Of a stretch of 64,000 nucleotides of DNA, positions 8,826 through 17,469 are shown one piece after another. The notes below the pieces were generated by a model. It was not told where the DNA came from and made no database searches. It worked only from the letters and a program-made list of their open reading frames with translations. A program made the translations under genes and the position numbers. This DNA comes from Paraburkholderia sp. Ac-20340. Lineage in GTDB: Bacteria; Pseudomonadota; Gammaproteobacteria; Burkholderiales; Burkholderiaceae. Numbering within the stretch: position 1 is the stretch's first letter; the number at the start of each line of letters is the position of its first letter. The DNA lies in contig NZ_JAAGPR010000026.1 of the NCBI RefSeq assembly GCF_017104965.1, forward strand, positions 58,910-122,909. The letters run 5' to 3'.

Positions 8826-9248
8826 TCAGGCGTCCGCTTTCCGTGCAGTTTTAGCGGCGGGCGCCTTCTTTGCCTGCTTTTCCGCTTTCCTGAGCTGGTT
8901 GAATTCGATGGCCGCGCGGATCAGCGCCTTGAGCGCCCGCGCGTTCACCTTGTCGCCCTCGAAGAAGTCGATCGCCCGCCGCGCGTTGCCTTCCAGTCCC
9001 GCGTTGAAAAGACCGTCCGGGTCGGGCAGACTCGCGCCGTACTGGAAGGTCAGCTTGACCTTGCCCTTATGCGCATTCGCCACGGCGATGATGCCGTCGC
9101 ATTCCCAGACCGGGCTGCCCATCCACTTCCATTCCTCGACGATAGCCTTGTCAGCCGCGAGGATGGTCTTGCGAACGTTGGCAAACGTTTCTGCGCGCCA
9201 GTCGGGAATGCCGGCGATCAGGGCGTCGATCTGTTCGGAAGGCGTCAT
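8826..9248 (-). CDS. DUF1801-type small protein
   Basis: A 140-residue protein that reads as the DUF1801/YdhG-like fold: an N-terminal ADKAIVEEWKWMGSPVW region, then IIAVANAHKGKVKLTFQYG, then a C-terminal IDFFEGDKVNARALKALI. It ends in a lysine/alanine-rich tail (EKQAKKAPAAKTARKADA). The family has no settled biochemical role. GAGGAG precedes the ATG at 9248. It is convergent with the Rieske gene, with a 6-bp gap. Confidence 0.75.
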   Translation of the reverse strand: MTPSEQIDALIAGIPDWRAETFANVRKTILAADKAIVEEWKWMGSPVWECDGIIAVANAHKGKVKLTFQYGASLPDPDGLFNAGLEGNARRAIDFFEGDKVNARALKALIRAAIEFNQLRKAEKQAKKAPAAKTARKADA

Positions 9249-9286
9249 GGTGTCTCCTCGCGTGTAAAAACTACAAGGCCAGCGGC

Positions 9287-9877
9287 TTAGCGAATCGCGC
9301 GCGCCGCGGCCCACATATCCCGTGTGCCGATGCTCGCGTGCCACGCCTCGAATTGCGTGCGCCATTGCTCGAACGGCTCGGTGAGCGGATGGCGCGGATC
9401 GCCGCTCAGCGAATACGCCATTCCTTCGATCAGCCATTTCGGCCGCGTGGCGACCGCGAGATTGCCGAGCACTTCGGCCTGGCGGTAATGAATCAGTTCG
9501 TGCGCGAGATAGAAAGACTTCCAGCCGCGCGGCGCGACGATCACGCCGAAGTCGCCCACGGTCTGCGCGGCCTGTGCGCCCAGACCGAAGGCGTGCGCGC
9601 AGGCCGGCGTCGAGCAGAACACGACGCGGGGCGCATCGCGAAACGGCCCGACGGCGTCGCGCGCTTTTGCATAGCCGTCGTGATAGAGCGCGCGGGCGGC
9701 GTCGAATTTCGCGGCATCGTCGGTGCAGAGCGTGTCCTTGATGCAGATGACGCCGGGCACCAGCGTCGGCACGACAACGCGCAGCGGTTTGACCAGCGCG
9801 AAGGCCGTGACCGGCGCGGCAACGAGCACGGCGGTCACAGCAACGAGGGTGATGCACAACAGACGCTTGACAGTCAT
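9287..9877 (-). CDS. Secreted or membrane-anchored HExxH protein, probable gluzincin metallopeptidase
   Basis: A 196-residue protein with an N-terminal hydrophobic signal or anchor (about residues 5-25, LLCITLVAVTAVLVAAPVTAFA). The zinc-site pattern HELIH lies at about residues 132-136, followed about 30 residues later by WLIEGMAY. This matches the HExxH plus WLxEGxA signature of gluzincin-type peptidases (peptidase MA-like). Two cysteines (VICIKDTLC) may form a disulphide. It is smaller than most such peptidases. The start at 9877 places the signal at the N-terminus. Confidence 0.6.
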   Translation of the reverse strand: MTVKRLLCITLVAVTAVLVAAPVTAFALVKPLRVVVPTLVPGVICIKDTLCTDDAAKFDAARALYHDGYAKARDAVGPFRDAPRVVFCSTPACAHAFGLGAQAAQTVGDFGVIVAPRGWKSFYLAHELIHYRQAEVLGNLAVATRPKWLIEGMAYSLSGDPRHPLTEPFEQWRTQFEAWHASIGTRDMWAAARAIR

Positions 9878-9965
9878 GGCGAGCAGCGGCGAGTCCACGG
9901 TGCGGGCAAGCTTAGCATTGCCGCGCTGAAAGACTGCGTGCGCCGCTCAGTGCACCTTCGGCACC

Positions 9966-10328
9966 TTAATGCACGGTGAAGCTGTAGTGTCCGGTCGTGC
10001 GATGGCCGTCCGCCGCCACGGCAATCCACGTCACCGTGTACAGGCCCGCGCTCAGCGCGTTGAGCGGTACGGACATGCGCTTCTTGTTCGAGGCATCGAC
10101 AGCGGCCTTATCGTGGATCACCGACTTGCCCTTCGAATCGGCGACTTCGATCGAGCTGAAGGCGGGTTCGAGCGCATCGTCGAAGTCGATCGTCACGGTG
10201 TTCAGCGCGGTCGTGACGGTGGCGCCGGCGCCCGGTTCCTGATGCGTCGGATAGGCATGCGCCCAGGCGAGTTGCGCGGCGCCCAGTGCGAGTGCGGCGG
10301 CGGCGAGTCGGAATGCAGCGAATTTCAT
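9966..10328 (-). CDS. copC: CopC-family periplasmic copper-binding protein
   Basis: A 120-residue protein with a cleavable signal ending LAWAHA, so the mature N-terminus would expose a histidine as in CopC copper(II) sites. The immunoglobulin-like body has the family pattern: HQEPGAGATV, then TIDFDDALEPAFSSIEV, and the terminal DGHRTTGHYSFTV with histidines. CopC carries copper in the periplasm, usually beside CopD, which is absent here. It is last of a three-gene set with an outer-membrane protein and a DUF2946 protein. Confidence 0.85.
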   Translation of the reverse strand: MKFAAFRLAAAALALGAAQLAWAHAYPTHQEPGAGATVTTALNTVTIDFDDALEPAFSSIEVADSKGKSVIHDKAAVDASNKKRMSVPLNALSAGLYTVTWIAVAADGHRTTGHYSFTVH

Positions 10329-10368
10329 TTTGAGTGCTCCAGAAAGCGGTGAAAGCGGATGAGCGGGG

Positions 10369-11250
10369 TTATTGGAACAATGGCTTGCCGATGGAATTCG
10401 GCGCCACGTCGTCGAAGAAAATATGCGTCTGCACGAGGATGCCCACGTGCGAGCCGCTGGCGCGATTGAGCGGAATCTGCGCCTCGATGCCGAGCTGGCC
10501 GTAACGGTTGATCCAGATAACGCCCGGATTGATCGTGCCGGTCGTCTGCCCCTGGCTGCGCGAAAGCGGCACTTCCACCAGCGGGATCAGGTTCGAGAGC
10601 GGTTGCGGCAGGCCCAGATCGTGTACGTGCTGCTGCAGATACGGCAGGCTGTACTGGAACGTGAAACCGTAGTTGAAGGCATTGGGCTGGCCCGCGCCGG
10701 TGGTGAACGACGGCCCGAGTTCGCCGGTGATGGCAACCGGGCGCAGCCACGCGAGCGAATCGGGCAGATCGCCCATGCCCTTGCCCGCGTAGAGCGTGGG
10801 CGAAATGGTCGAGAAGTTATCGCCGATCGCGCGGCTGCCGGTGCCGCCCAGATCGGCATCCACGCCCACCGAGGTCATGAACTCGTGCGCGTCGTTCACA
10901 TACAGCAGGTACTTCAGGCCGACGCCGAAGTTGTCGAAGCCGCGCGCGGTGGGGTTGTTCTGCATCACGTAGCCGCCGCTCACGGAGAGCGCGAGGCGCG
11001 GCGTCAGCAGCTTGTCGTATTCGAAATCGAATGAGTTGATGCTCTGGTCGCCCGAGTCGCCGGGCACGCGCACATGGCCGAACTGCAGATCGGCTTCGTC
11101 GCCGACGCCGGGATCGTCCACGGCCATCGTCGCCGGAAAGACGCGGTCGCCCGCAATGGCGTGGGCGTGGGCTACGCGCGGCGCGAAGGCGAGCGAGCAG
11201 AACAGCGCGCAGGCAAGCGTTGCGGCCGTGCGCGGGAAATGGTCAGACAT
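10369..11250 (-). CDS. Outer-membrane beta-barrel protein of a copper/metal cluster
   Basis: A 293-residue protein with a signal peptide (ending RVAHAHA) and alternating hydrophobic strands typical of a beta-barrel (for example FDFEYDKLLTPRLALSVSGG, FGVGLKYLLYV, YNYGF-like segments). It looks like the transporter-like outer membrane proteins that accompany CopC genes. It lies 40 bp upstream of copC on the same strand. The ATG at 11250 starts a good signal peptide, and the 19 codons upstream do not. A role in metal passage is inferred from position only. Confidence 0.7.
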   Translation of the reverse strand: MSDHFPRTAATLACALFCSLAFAPRVAHAHAIAGDRVFPATMAVDDPGVGDEADLQFGHVRVPGDSGDQSINSFDFEYDKLLTPRLALSVSGGYVMQNNPTARGFDNFGVGLKYLLYVNDAHEFMTSVGVDADLGGTGSRAIGDNFSTISPTLYAGKGMGDLPDSLAWLRPVAITGELGPSFTTGAGQPNAFNYGFTFQYSLPYLQQHVHDLGLPQPLSNLIPLVEVPLSRSQGQTTGTINPGVIWINRYGQLGIEAQIPLNRASGSHVGILVQTHIFFDDVAPNSIGKPLFQ

Positions 11251-11352
11251 GATGGTCCTGGTAGCGTAAAGCTGTACGCGTGCCAGGCGGCGCGCGTACA
11301 AACGCACGGCGACGCGCCAAAGCGCATCGCCGCGAAGGCGGGCACGATCAGG

Positions 11353-11766
11353 TCAGACCAGGGGCGGGGCGCGTGCGAGCGCGAAGGTCAGCGGTTCGAC
11401 GCGCGCGAGGCGCTCGAAGCGTGCCGCGACGCGCGCATGAACGAGGCGCGTGGCGAGCGCAAGCGTGACGGGCACGCCGGGCACCACGGGCAGATGGGCG
11501 AGCAGGTTGCAGTAGCCGCAGTCCTGCAGATCGCCATTGGGGGTGTAGTCGTGGTGACTTGAAGCGCCGGTGGTGTGTTTGGCGCTTTGCATGTGCCGCA
11601 TCGACGGCATGTCGCAATGCGCGGACATCGACATCGTCATGGTCATCGGCGGGCCGGACGATGCAGCGGATGTCGCGAGCAGATGCGAGATCACCGGGGC
11701 GAGCGTCGTCATGAGGATCGCAAGCGTCCCCAATAGACTGACCAGCCTGAGATGAATCCGGCTCAC
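11353..11766 (-). CDS. DUF2946-family protein, Met/His-rich
   Basis: A 137-residue protein with an N-terminal membrane segment (about residues 8-30, LVSLLGTLAILMTTLAPVIS). A Met/His-rich stretch follows (MTMTMSMSAHCDMPSMRHM), then the DUF2946 motif CGYCNLLAHLP. The family occurs beside copper and cobalamin transport genes, and the Met/His run suits copper(I) binding. It heads the likely operon with the beta-barrel protein and copC. Its C-terminal half is hydrophobic but poorly conserved in style. Confidence 0.75.
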   Translation of the reverse strand: MSRIHLRLVSLLGTLAILMTTLAPVISHLLATSAASSGPPMTMTMSMSAHCDMPSMRHMQSAKHTTGASSHHDYTPNGDLQDCGYCNLLAHLPVVPGVPVTLALATRLVHARVAARFERLARVEPLTFALARAPPLV

Positions 11767-11826
11767 GGCGATAAGGCAAAAACTGCGCTAAAGAAGCGGG
11801 GATTATGCCATGCCGGGCATCCGGCC

Positions 11827-14800
11827 TCAGACCGCCTCGCCCACCCACGCCGTCGCCCGCGTCTGCAACCACGGCGCGAGCGCCTCGTGCCGCAAGGGCC
11901 GCGCATAGAAAAACCCTTGCAGTTCATCGCAGCCAATGCGCCTTAGCGCATCGGCTTCATGCGCCTGTTCGACGCCTTCGGCCACCACGCGCAAGCCCAG
12001 TTCGTGCCCAAGCTCGACAATCGCGCGAATCACCGCGAGATCGGCGCTTGCTTCCAGCCGGCCGTTCACGAACGCGCGATCGATCTTCAGACGATCGAGC
12101 GGAAACCGGTGCAGATAACTCAAGCTCGAATAGCCCGTGCCGAAGTCATCGAGCGAAAGCTTCACGCCCAAAGCGCGAATCTCGTTGACCACGCCCAGAT
12201 AGCGATCGACGCTTTCCATCAGCACGGTTTCGGTGATTTCGAGTTCGAGGCTGCCTGCTTCCACGCCATGCGCCGCGAGACTGTCGCGCAGACGGTTCAC
12301 GAGTTGCGCATCGTCGCGCAGCTGCACGACGGAAAGATTGATCGAGATGCGAATCTCGGGCAGGCCCTCCGCGCGCCACCGCGCAATCTGCCGGCAGGCT
12401 TCGTCGATCACCCACGCGCCGATCGGCACGATCAGGCGCGTTTCCTCCGCTATCGGAATGAAGTCCGCCGGCGACACGAGCCCGAGATGCGGATGCTGCC
12501 AGCGCAACAGCGCTTCCACGCTCGTCAATTCGCCCGTGCCCGCATGCACGCAGGGCTGATAGGCGAGCCATAGCTCGTCGTGCTCGATCGCCGTGCGCAG
12601 ATGCGTTTCCAGTTCCAGCCGATGGCGCGTGCTCTCCGCCATTTCGCGCGAAAAGAATTTGACCAGATTGCGTCCGCCCGATTTCGCGCGATACATGGCG
12701 GCATCGGCGTTCTGCATCAGCGTTTCGATATCCTCGCCATCGTCGGGATACATGGCGATGCCGATACTGCACGCCACCTGCAAGGTCATGCCGCCGATCG
12801 TGTGCGGCTCGCGCATCAGCGGCAGCAAGCGTTCTTCGATCAGATGCGCCACGTCGCTCGCTTCGCCCGCGCCGCCCAGCAGCACGGTGAATTCGTCGCC
12901 GCCGAGCCGGCTGACCGTGTCGCCCGCCCGCACCGATTGCAGCAGCCGCTGCGAGACCGAGCGCAGCAGGCCGTCGCCGGCATGATGGCCGAACGTATCG
13001 TTGATGTCCTTGAAGCGATCGAGATCGATAAAGAGCACGGCCACGCGACCGCATGTGAGCCGCGCCTGATCGATCGCGCTGCCCAGTCGCCGCGTGAAGA
13101 GTTCGCGATTGGGCAATTCCGTGAGCACATCGTGCTCGGCGAGAAACTGGATGCGCGCTTCGCTCTTCTTGCGATCGGTAATGTCGATCAGCGTGCAGAT
13201 GTAGTGCGAAACGCTGCCGCGTTTATCGCGCACGGCGCTGATCATGAGCCACGCGGGATAGTCGCCGCCCGCGCGCCGCCGAACCACGGCTTCGCCATTC
13301 CAGACGCTGGCGATATCGACCAGCGCAGTCAGTTGCGCCATCAACGGTTCGCCGTTATTGCTGGCGACAATGAATTGCGGCAGCTTGCCGCCGATATTGC
13401 CGGCGCGATAGCCCGTCGCGCGATAGAACGATGCGTTCGCGGTCAGCAGGCGGCGTTCGTTGTCGAGAATCAGTATGGCTTCGGAGGATGCTTCGAACAC
13501 TTTGGCCCATAGTTCGAGGCGCTGTTCCATCAGCTTGATCTGGTTGATCGGCGTGAATGCGGTGAGCACCGCATCGCGGCCCTGGAAGGTGAGGCGGCGC
13601 GCGGAGAGCATCGCCCAGGTGGGCTCGTCGCTGGCCATCCAGCGCACTTCGAATTCGTCGATGGCGCCGCGATCGGATAGCTGCTGGAAAAAGCGCGCCC
13701 GCACGGCGGAATCGAGCCCGAAGGCCCACGGGTCCGACGTACAGCCGTTGAGCCAGTAAAGCGCCGGATGATTGGCGTGCAGCACTTCGTGGCCGGGCAC
13801 GGCGGTGACCATCATCGGCACAGGCGTGGCTTCCACCAGCGCGTGCTGCGCTTCGGATGCGCGCGCCGTGGCGGCGAGTTCCTTCTGCACGTCGCGCTCG
13901 TGATCGAGTTGCGCGAGCATGTCGTTGAAGCCGGTGACAAGCTGGCCGATCTCGTCCTGGCTATGCCACGATGCGCGCTGGCGATGGTCGCCGGTGCGCC
14001 GCACGGTGTCCATCACGCGCGCGAGATGGCGCAGCGGCCGCGAAATCTGCTGCGCCACCAGATACACCATCGAAAGAATGCCGCACAGCAGGAACAGGGC
14101 CGTGCCCAGATGCAGCCACATGCGCGAGAACAGGCCGCTTACGCGCGCGTGCAGCAAGGTGTCGAGTTCCGCGCCGGTCGCGCGCCACGCATCGCCCACG
14201 CGCGCAACGAGCGCCTGCTGGGCCGCATCCGCCGCGGCGCGCGAGGCGTCGTCGGCGCCGCCGTGCGCGACCGCCGTGCGTGCCGCGTCGCGGTAGGTTT
14301 CGATTGCGCCCAGCAATTGCGCAATCGGCGCGGCGAGCGCGAGCTTGACCTCTTCGTTGGCCGCGCCCGCTTCGGCGAAGTCGGAACGCAGCCCTTGCGC
14401 GACGGCGTCGAGCTGACCTTCGAGCACGAGATAGCGCGTGCTCAATTCGCGCTGCTTTTGCGCATCGCCCGCGCCTTCATGCAGGCGATGGCCGATACCG
14501 TCAACCGCGTCGAGCAATGCCGGATAACGCAGGATCGACAACGACATCGAGTAATAGCTGTCGAGGTCGGGGTCCAGAATGAGATTCGACTGATTGCCCA
14601 CGCGCGTGATCAGATCGCGGCAGGCGGCCAGCGCATCGCGCACGGCATCGGATTCGGCGGCGCGTGGCGCATGGTCGAGCGCATCCAGCGCGTTACGCAG
14701 GCGCGCGTTCAGTTCGCTGCTCTGCATATTGGCGCCGTATTGCTGCTCGGCGTTCGTGAGTGCGGTGCGCGTCTGCGCGATGTGCTGCGTGTCGAATTGC

Positions 14801-15024
14801 CCGCCGGCGCCGCGCGCGGCGACGTCGACGAGCGTGTCACGCACCGTCGCCAGATAGGCATTGCCGACGATCTCCTTCTGCGAGAAGTCGATCGATATAT
14901 ATTTTTCGTGGATCAGGATGCTGCTGATATAAACGACCGCACTCAGGTCGAGCAGATAAATCAGCAGCAGCTTTCGGCCCACGCGCAAGCGCCCGAGCAG
15001 TCGGATAAACGGATTGTGCTTCAT
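11827..15024 (-). CDS. Membrane-bound GGDEF/EAL cyclic-di-GMP enzyme with HAMP and PAS domains
   Basis: A 1065-residue protein: TM1 (about 15-37), a periplasmic helical domain, TM2 (about 297-320), HAMP (about 322-375), two PAS-type regions (about 390-510 and 520-635), GGDEF (about 640-795) and EAL (about 815-1060). The cyclase site is intact (RLGGDEF, near residue 708) and has an upstream inhibitory RAGD site. The phosphodiesterase motifs EALLRW, DDFGTGYSSLSYL and DRLKIDRAFV are also intact, so both activities are possible. The ATG at 15024 gives a basic N-terminus before TM1. No partner gene is adjacent. Confidence 0.92.
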   Translation of the reverse strand: MKHNPFIRLLGRLRVGRKLLLIYLLDLSAVVYISSILIHEKYISIDFSQKEIVGNAYLATVRDTLVDVAARGAGGQFDTQHIAQTRTALTNAEQQYGANMQSSELNARLRNALDALDHAPRAAESDAVRDALAACRDLITRVGNQSNLILDPDLDSYYSMSLSILRYPALLDAVDGIGHRLHEGAGDAQKQRELSTRYLVLEGQLDAVAQGLRSDFAEAGAANEEVKLALAAPIAQLLGAIETYRDAARTAVAHGGADDASRAAADAAQQALVARVGDAWRATGAELDTLLHARVSGLFSRMWLHLGTALFLLCGILSMVYLVAQQISRPLRHLARVMDTVRRTGDHRQRASWHSQDEIGQLVTGFNDMLAQLDHERDVQKELAATARASEAQHALVEATPVPMMVTAVPGHEVLHANHPALYWLNGCTSDPWAFGLDSAVRARFFQQLSDRGAIDEFEVRWMASDEPTWAMLSARRLTFQGRDAVLTAFTPINQIKLMEQRLELWAKVFEASSEAILILDNERRLLTANASFYRATGYRAGNIGGKLPQFIVASNNGEPLMAQLTALVDIASVWNGEAVVRRRAGGDYPAWLMISAVRDKRGSVSHYICTLIDITDRKKSEARIQFLAEHDVLTELPNRELFTRRLGSAIDQARLTCGRVAVLFIDLDRFKDINDTFGHHAGDGLLRSVSQRLLQSVRAGDTVSRLGGDEFTVLLGGAGEASDVAHLIEERLLPLMREPHTIGGMTLQVACSIGIAMYPDDGEDIETLMQNADAAMYRAKSGGRNLVKFFSREMAESTRHRLELETHLRTAIEHDELWLAYQPCVHAGTGELTSVEALLRWQHPHLGLVSPADFIPIAEETRLIVPIGAWVIDEACRQIARWRAEGLPEIRISINLSVVQLRDDAQLVNRLRDSLAAHGVEAGSLELEITETVLMESVDRYLGVVNEIRALGVKLSLDDFGTGYSSLSYLHRFPLDRLKIDRAFVNGRLEASADLAVIRAIVELGHELGLRVVAEGVEQAHEADALRRIGCDELQGFFYARPLRHEALAPWLQTRATAWVGEAV

Positions 15025-15237
15025 CACATGCGCCAGGAAGACACCGAGGTTTACGCCGCATTTTGAACTGGAATTCGACGCGATCAATATCAGCGCACGC
15101 ATTTCATGCGCGCTTGATCATTGCGTAACGGCAACGCAGGGTGTGGGCTTTAGCGTGATGACATCAATTCACTGTAGTGGGTGACAGATTCTTCGGCGTG
15201 GTGCGTGATTGCACTATTGTGGCGCGATCGATTGGGT

Positions 15238-15266
15238 GCGGGCGAAACGATCTCCGTTTCGCCCGC
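15238..15266 (-). terminator. Hairpin downstream of the PhoD-family gene
   Basis: A perfect 12-bp stem, GCGGGCGAAACG at 15238-15249 paired with its complement at 15255-15266, encloses a 5-nt loop. It starts 10 bp beyond the phosphatase stop codon. The downstream side is not T-rich, so it may act as a weak terminator or an mRNA end stabiliser. Confidence 0.6.
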
Positions 15267-15276
15267 GTCATCGACA

Positions 15277-17100
15277 TTACGAAGAAAGTACCGTCGTCTG
15301 GATCGTATGCGTGCCCGATGCAACGGAAAGGCGCGTGCGCTTGAGCACCGGATCGGTGGGCGCGCTGCCATCGCTATTGAGCGGCTTGACCTTGGTGTAG
15401 ACAACCGAGAACGCATCCTTCGTCACGGTCGCCGATGCGTAGCCTTGTGCATCGTGATCGGCATAGGCGAGATCGGGATTGAAGGCCTGCAAGACGGCGT
15501 CGAACGTGGTCGAATTGGTCACGCCCAGAAGCGGCAGCAGCGCTGCATACGAGGTGCCTTCGGTCTGCTGCACGATGTAATCGTAGAACGACGAACTGCT
15601 GATACCCGCCGATACGAAATCGACCAGCACCGGCGTGCCGGTCGACGGGTCCGGCACATCGCGTACGACGCCGCACTGGAAGGCGTGCAGATCGCCCGTG
15701 ATCGCCACCACATTCGACACATTCGCCGATTTCAGATAGCCGAGCACATCGGCCTTGTGCGTGGGATAACCGTCCCACGAATCGCAGTTCATGATGTAGG
15801 TATAAGCGGCCGAAGAGGGCACGCCCGATACCGTCGTCAGGTCGATCCACAGGCGGTTGAGCATCACCTCGTTGCCCCACACTTTCCACGTGGCGGTCGA
15901 GCCGCTCATCTTCTGCTTGAACCACTGCGTTTGCGTCGTGCCAAGGATCGACGGCGCGCGGCCGAGCGTGGCGGTGTCCAGCGCTTCGGCGGCCGTCAGT
16001 GCATTTTGCGTCACGAAATAGCGCACGCCGACCGAACTCGTGCTGCTCGCATCGGGCAGATTGAGCGCGCTCGCCGCCGCGCCGCCAATCTGTTCGCTCA
16101 TCACGTGCTGGTCGCGGAACAGGCGCTCGTCGGTCATGACGAGATCCATCAGGCCGCCATAACTGAAGCTACGGTAAATGCTGATGTTGGTATACGCAGG
16201 ATTCGATTCGTCAAACTGCACGTCGCTCCAGTCGATCGGCATGTACTCGGCCCACGCCTGGCTCGCGTTGCGGCGGCGCGCGGTCTGTTGGGCGTTGGCG
16301 TCCGTATAGGTCTGGTGATCCTGCCAGCAGTCGTCGGAGAATTCGTGGTCGTCCCAGATCGGAATGATCGCAAAGAGTTGATGCAGCGTTTGCAGGCGCG
16401 AATCCGAACGATAGGTGCGATAGAGCGTGCGGTAGTCGTTCAGGCTGTTCGCATAGGTGCCGCTGCCAGAAGGCAAGGTCACGCCGTCGGGCAGAGTGAT
16501 CTGCGTATGCGCCGGTTCGGCCGAGCCGGACTGGAACGATGCGCCCACGGTTTCGTAGATGTAATCGCCCAGATGCACGACGAAGTCGAGATCGGTTTCG
16601 GCGCTAATCAGCGACATGGCCTGCCAGTGATTGACGCTCCAGTCCTGGCAGGTGAACCACGCGAAGCGCACCTGTGAAACGCTTGCGCCCGCCGCAGGCG
16701 CGGTTTTCGCCTTGCCGCTCACGCTCATATCGGCGCCCGCAACGAAGCGGTAGTAATACGTCGATGCCGCGCTCAGACCGGTTACTTTCGCGCGTACCGT
16801 GTAGTCGAAATCGGCCAGCGCCTGCAGCGAAACATTGGCAACGAGCGCGGAAAAATCAGCGCTACTCGACACCTGCAATTGCACGGCGACCGGCGAGGTC
16901 GATGTGCCCGCAACGGTCGTGGCGCGCGTCCAGAACACGATGCTGTCGCTGCGCGGATCGCCGCTCGCCACGCCTTGCGCGAATTGATAGGTGCCTTTGA
17001 CCGGCCCGGCGAGATCGTCGCTGCCGCAGGCAGTGAGTGTGCCAGTCGCGGCGGCAATGGTGAAAAATGCAGAGGAGCGTAGGAAGTGGCGGCGGTTCAT
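15277..17100 (-). CDS. phoD: PhoD-family alkaline phosphatase/phosphodiesterase, Tat-exported
   Basis: A 607-residue protein. The start MNRRHFLRSSAFF is a twin-arginine signal and is followed by a lipobox-like TLTAC, so it may be an exported lipoprotein. An N-terminal fibronectin-like domain (about 40-150) precedes the metallophosphatase domain with the family motifs VHLGDYIYE, IPIWDDHEFSDD and ITGDLHAFQ. PhoD enzymes release phosphate from mono- and diesters using iron and calcium. No Pho box was found upstream. It is divergent from a lipoprotein gene. Confidence 0.9.
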   Translation of the reverse strand: MNRRHFLRSSAFFTIAAATGTLTACGSDDLAGPVKGTYQFAQGVASGDPRSDSIVFWTRATTVAGTSTSPVAVQLQVSSSADFSALVANVSLQALADFDYTVRAKVTGLSAASTYYYRFVAGADMSVSGKAKTAPAAGASVSQVRFAWFTCQDWSVNHWQAMSLISAETDLDFVVHLGDYIYETVGASFQSGSAEPAHTQITLPDGVTLPSGSGTYANSLNDYRTLYRTYRSDSRLQTLHQLFAIIPIWDDHEFSDDCWQDHQTYTDANAQQTARRRNASQAWAEYMPIDWSDVQFDESNPAYTNISIYRSFSYGGLMDLVMTDERLFRDQHVMSEQIGGAAASALNLPDASSTSSVGVRYFVTQNALTAAEALDTATLGRAPSILGTTQTQWFKQKMSGSTATWKVWGNEVMLNRLWIDLTTVSGVPSSAAYTYIMNCDSWDGYPTHKADVLGYLKSANVSNVVAITGDLHAFQCGVVRDVPDPSTGTPVLVDFVSAGISSSSFYDYIVQQTEGTSYAALLPLLGVTNSTTFDAVLQAFNPDLAYADHDAQGYASATVTKDAFSVVYTKVKPLNSDGSAPTDPVLKRTRLSVASGTHTIQTTVLSS

Positions 17101-17469
17101 TGTGTGGTTTCCCGTTTTTTTGGCCGGCCGACTTTACGGATTGAGTTTGACGCTAAAGTGACTCGCTTCTCTCCATGCAAAGAGAAATGACGGTTTTTAA
17201 AGTCATTCTGACTTATTGGTTTTTCACGAATCGTCCTTGTAAATGAAGGCTTTTCAAGCGCTTATTCTCACGCTCGTGCGCTCGCGAAAGAGAGAATCGA
17301 AGTAATGCTCTAGAGAACGATTCAGGCGGTTTCAGGCAGGAAGCAATAGACGCGCGTGTGGAGCCGAGCGCGAACAATCGTTGCGCGAGCATCGAATCTT
17401 TCACATCACTTTCATCTTTGCCCGGCACACTACAAAAAAATTACGATACTTTCATACACCGGGTTTTAC
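17101..17469. other. Divergent promoter region between phoD and the lipoprotein gene
   Basis: A 369-bp interval without a credible gene. It is AT-richer than its flanks around 17130-17260 and presumably carries both promoters. I looked for CTGTCAT-type Pho box repeats and did not find a convincing pair. Confidence 0.5.

Noticed and set aside
13768..15066. Long plus-strand open frame opposite the GGDEF/EAL gene
   Set aside because: It has low-complexity composition and no motifs. The minus-strand protein has intact GGDEF and EAL signatures.
17101..17469. Pho box upstream of phoD
   Set aside because: No pair of CTGTCAT-like direct repeats with the proper spacing could be found.
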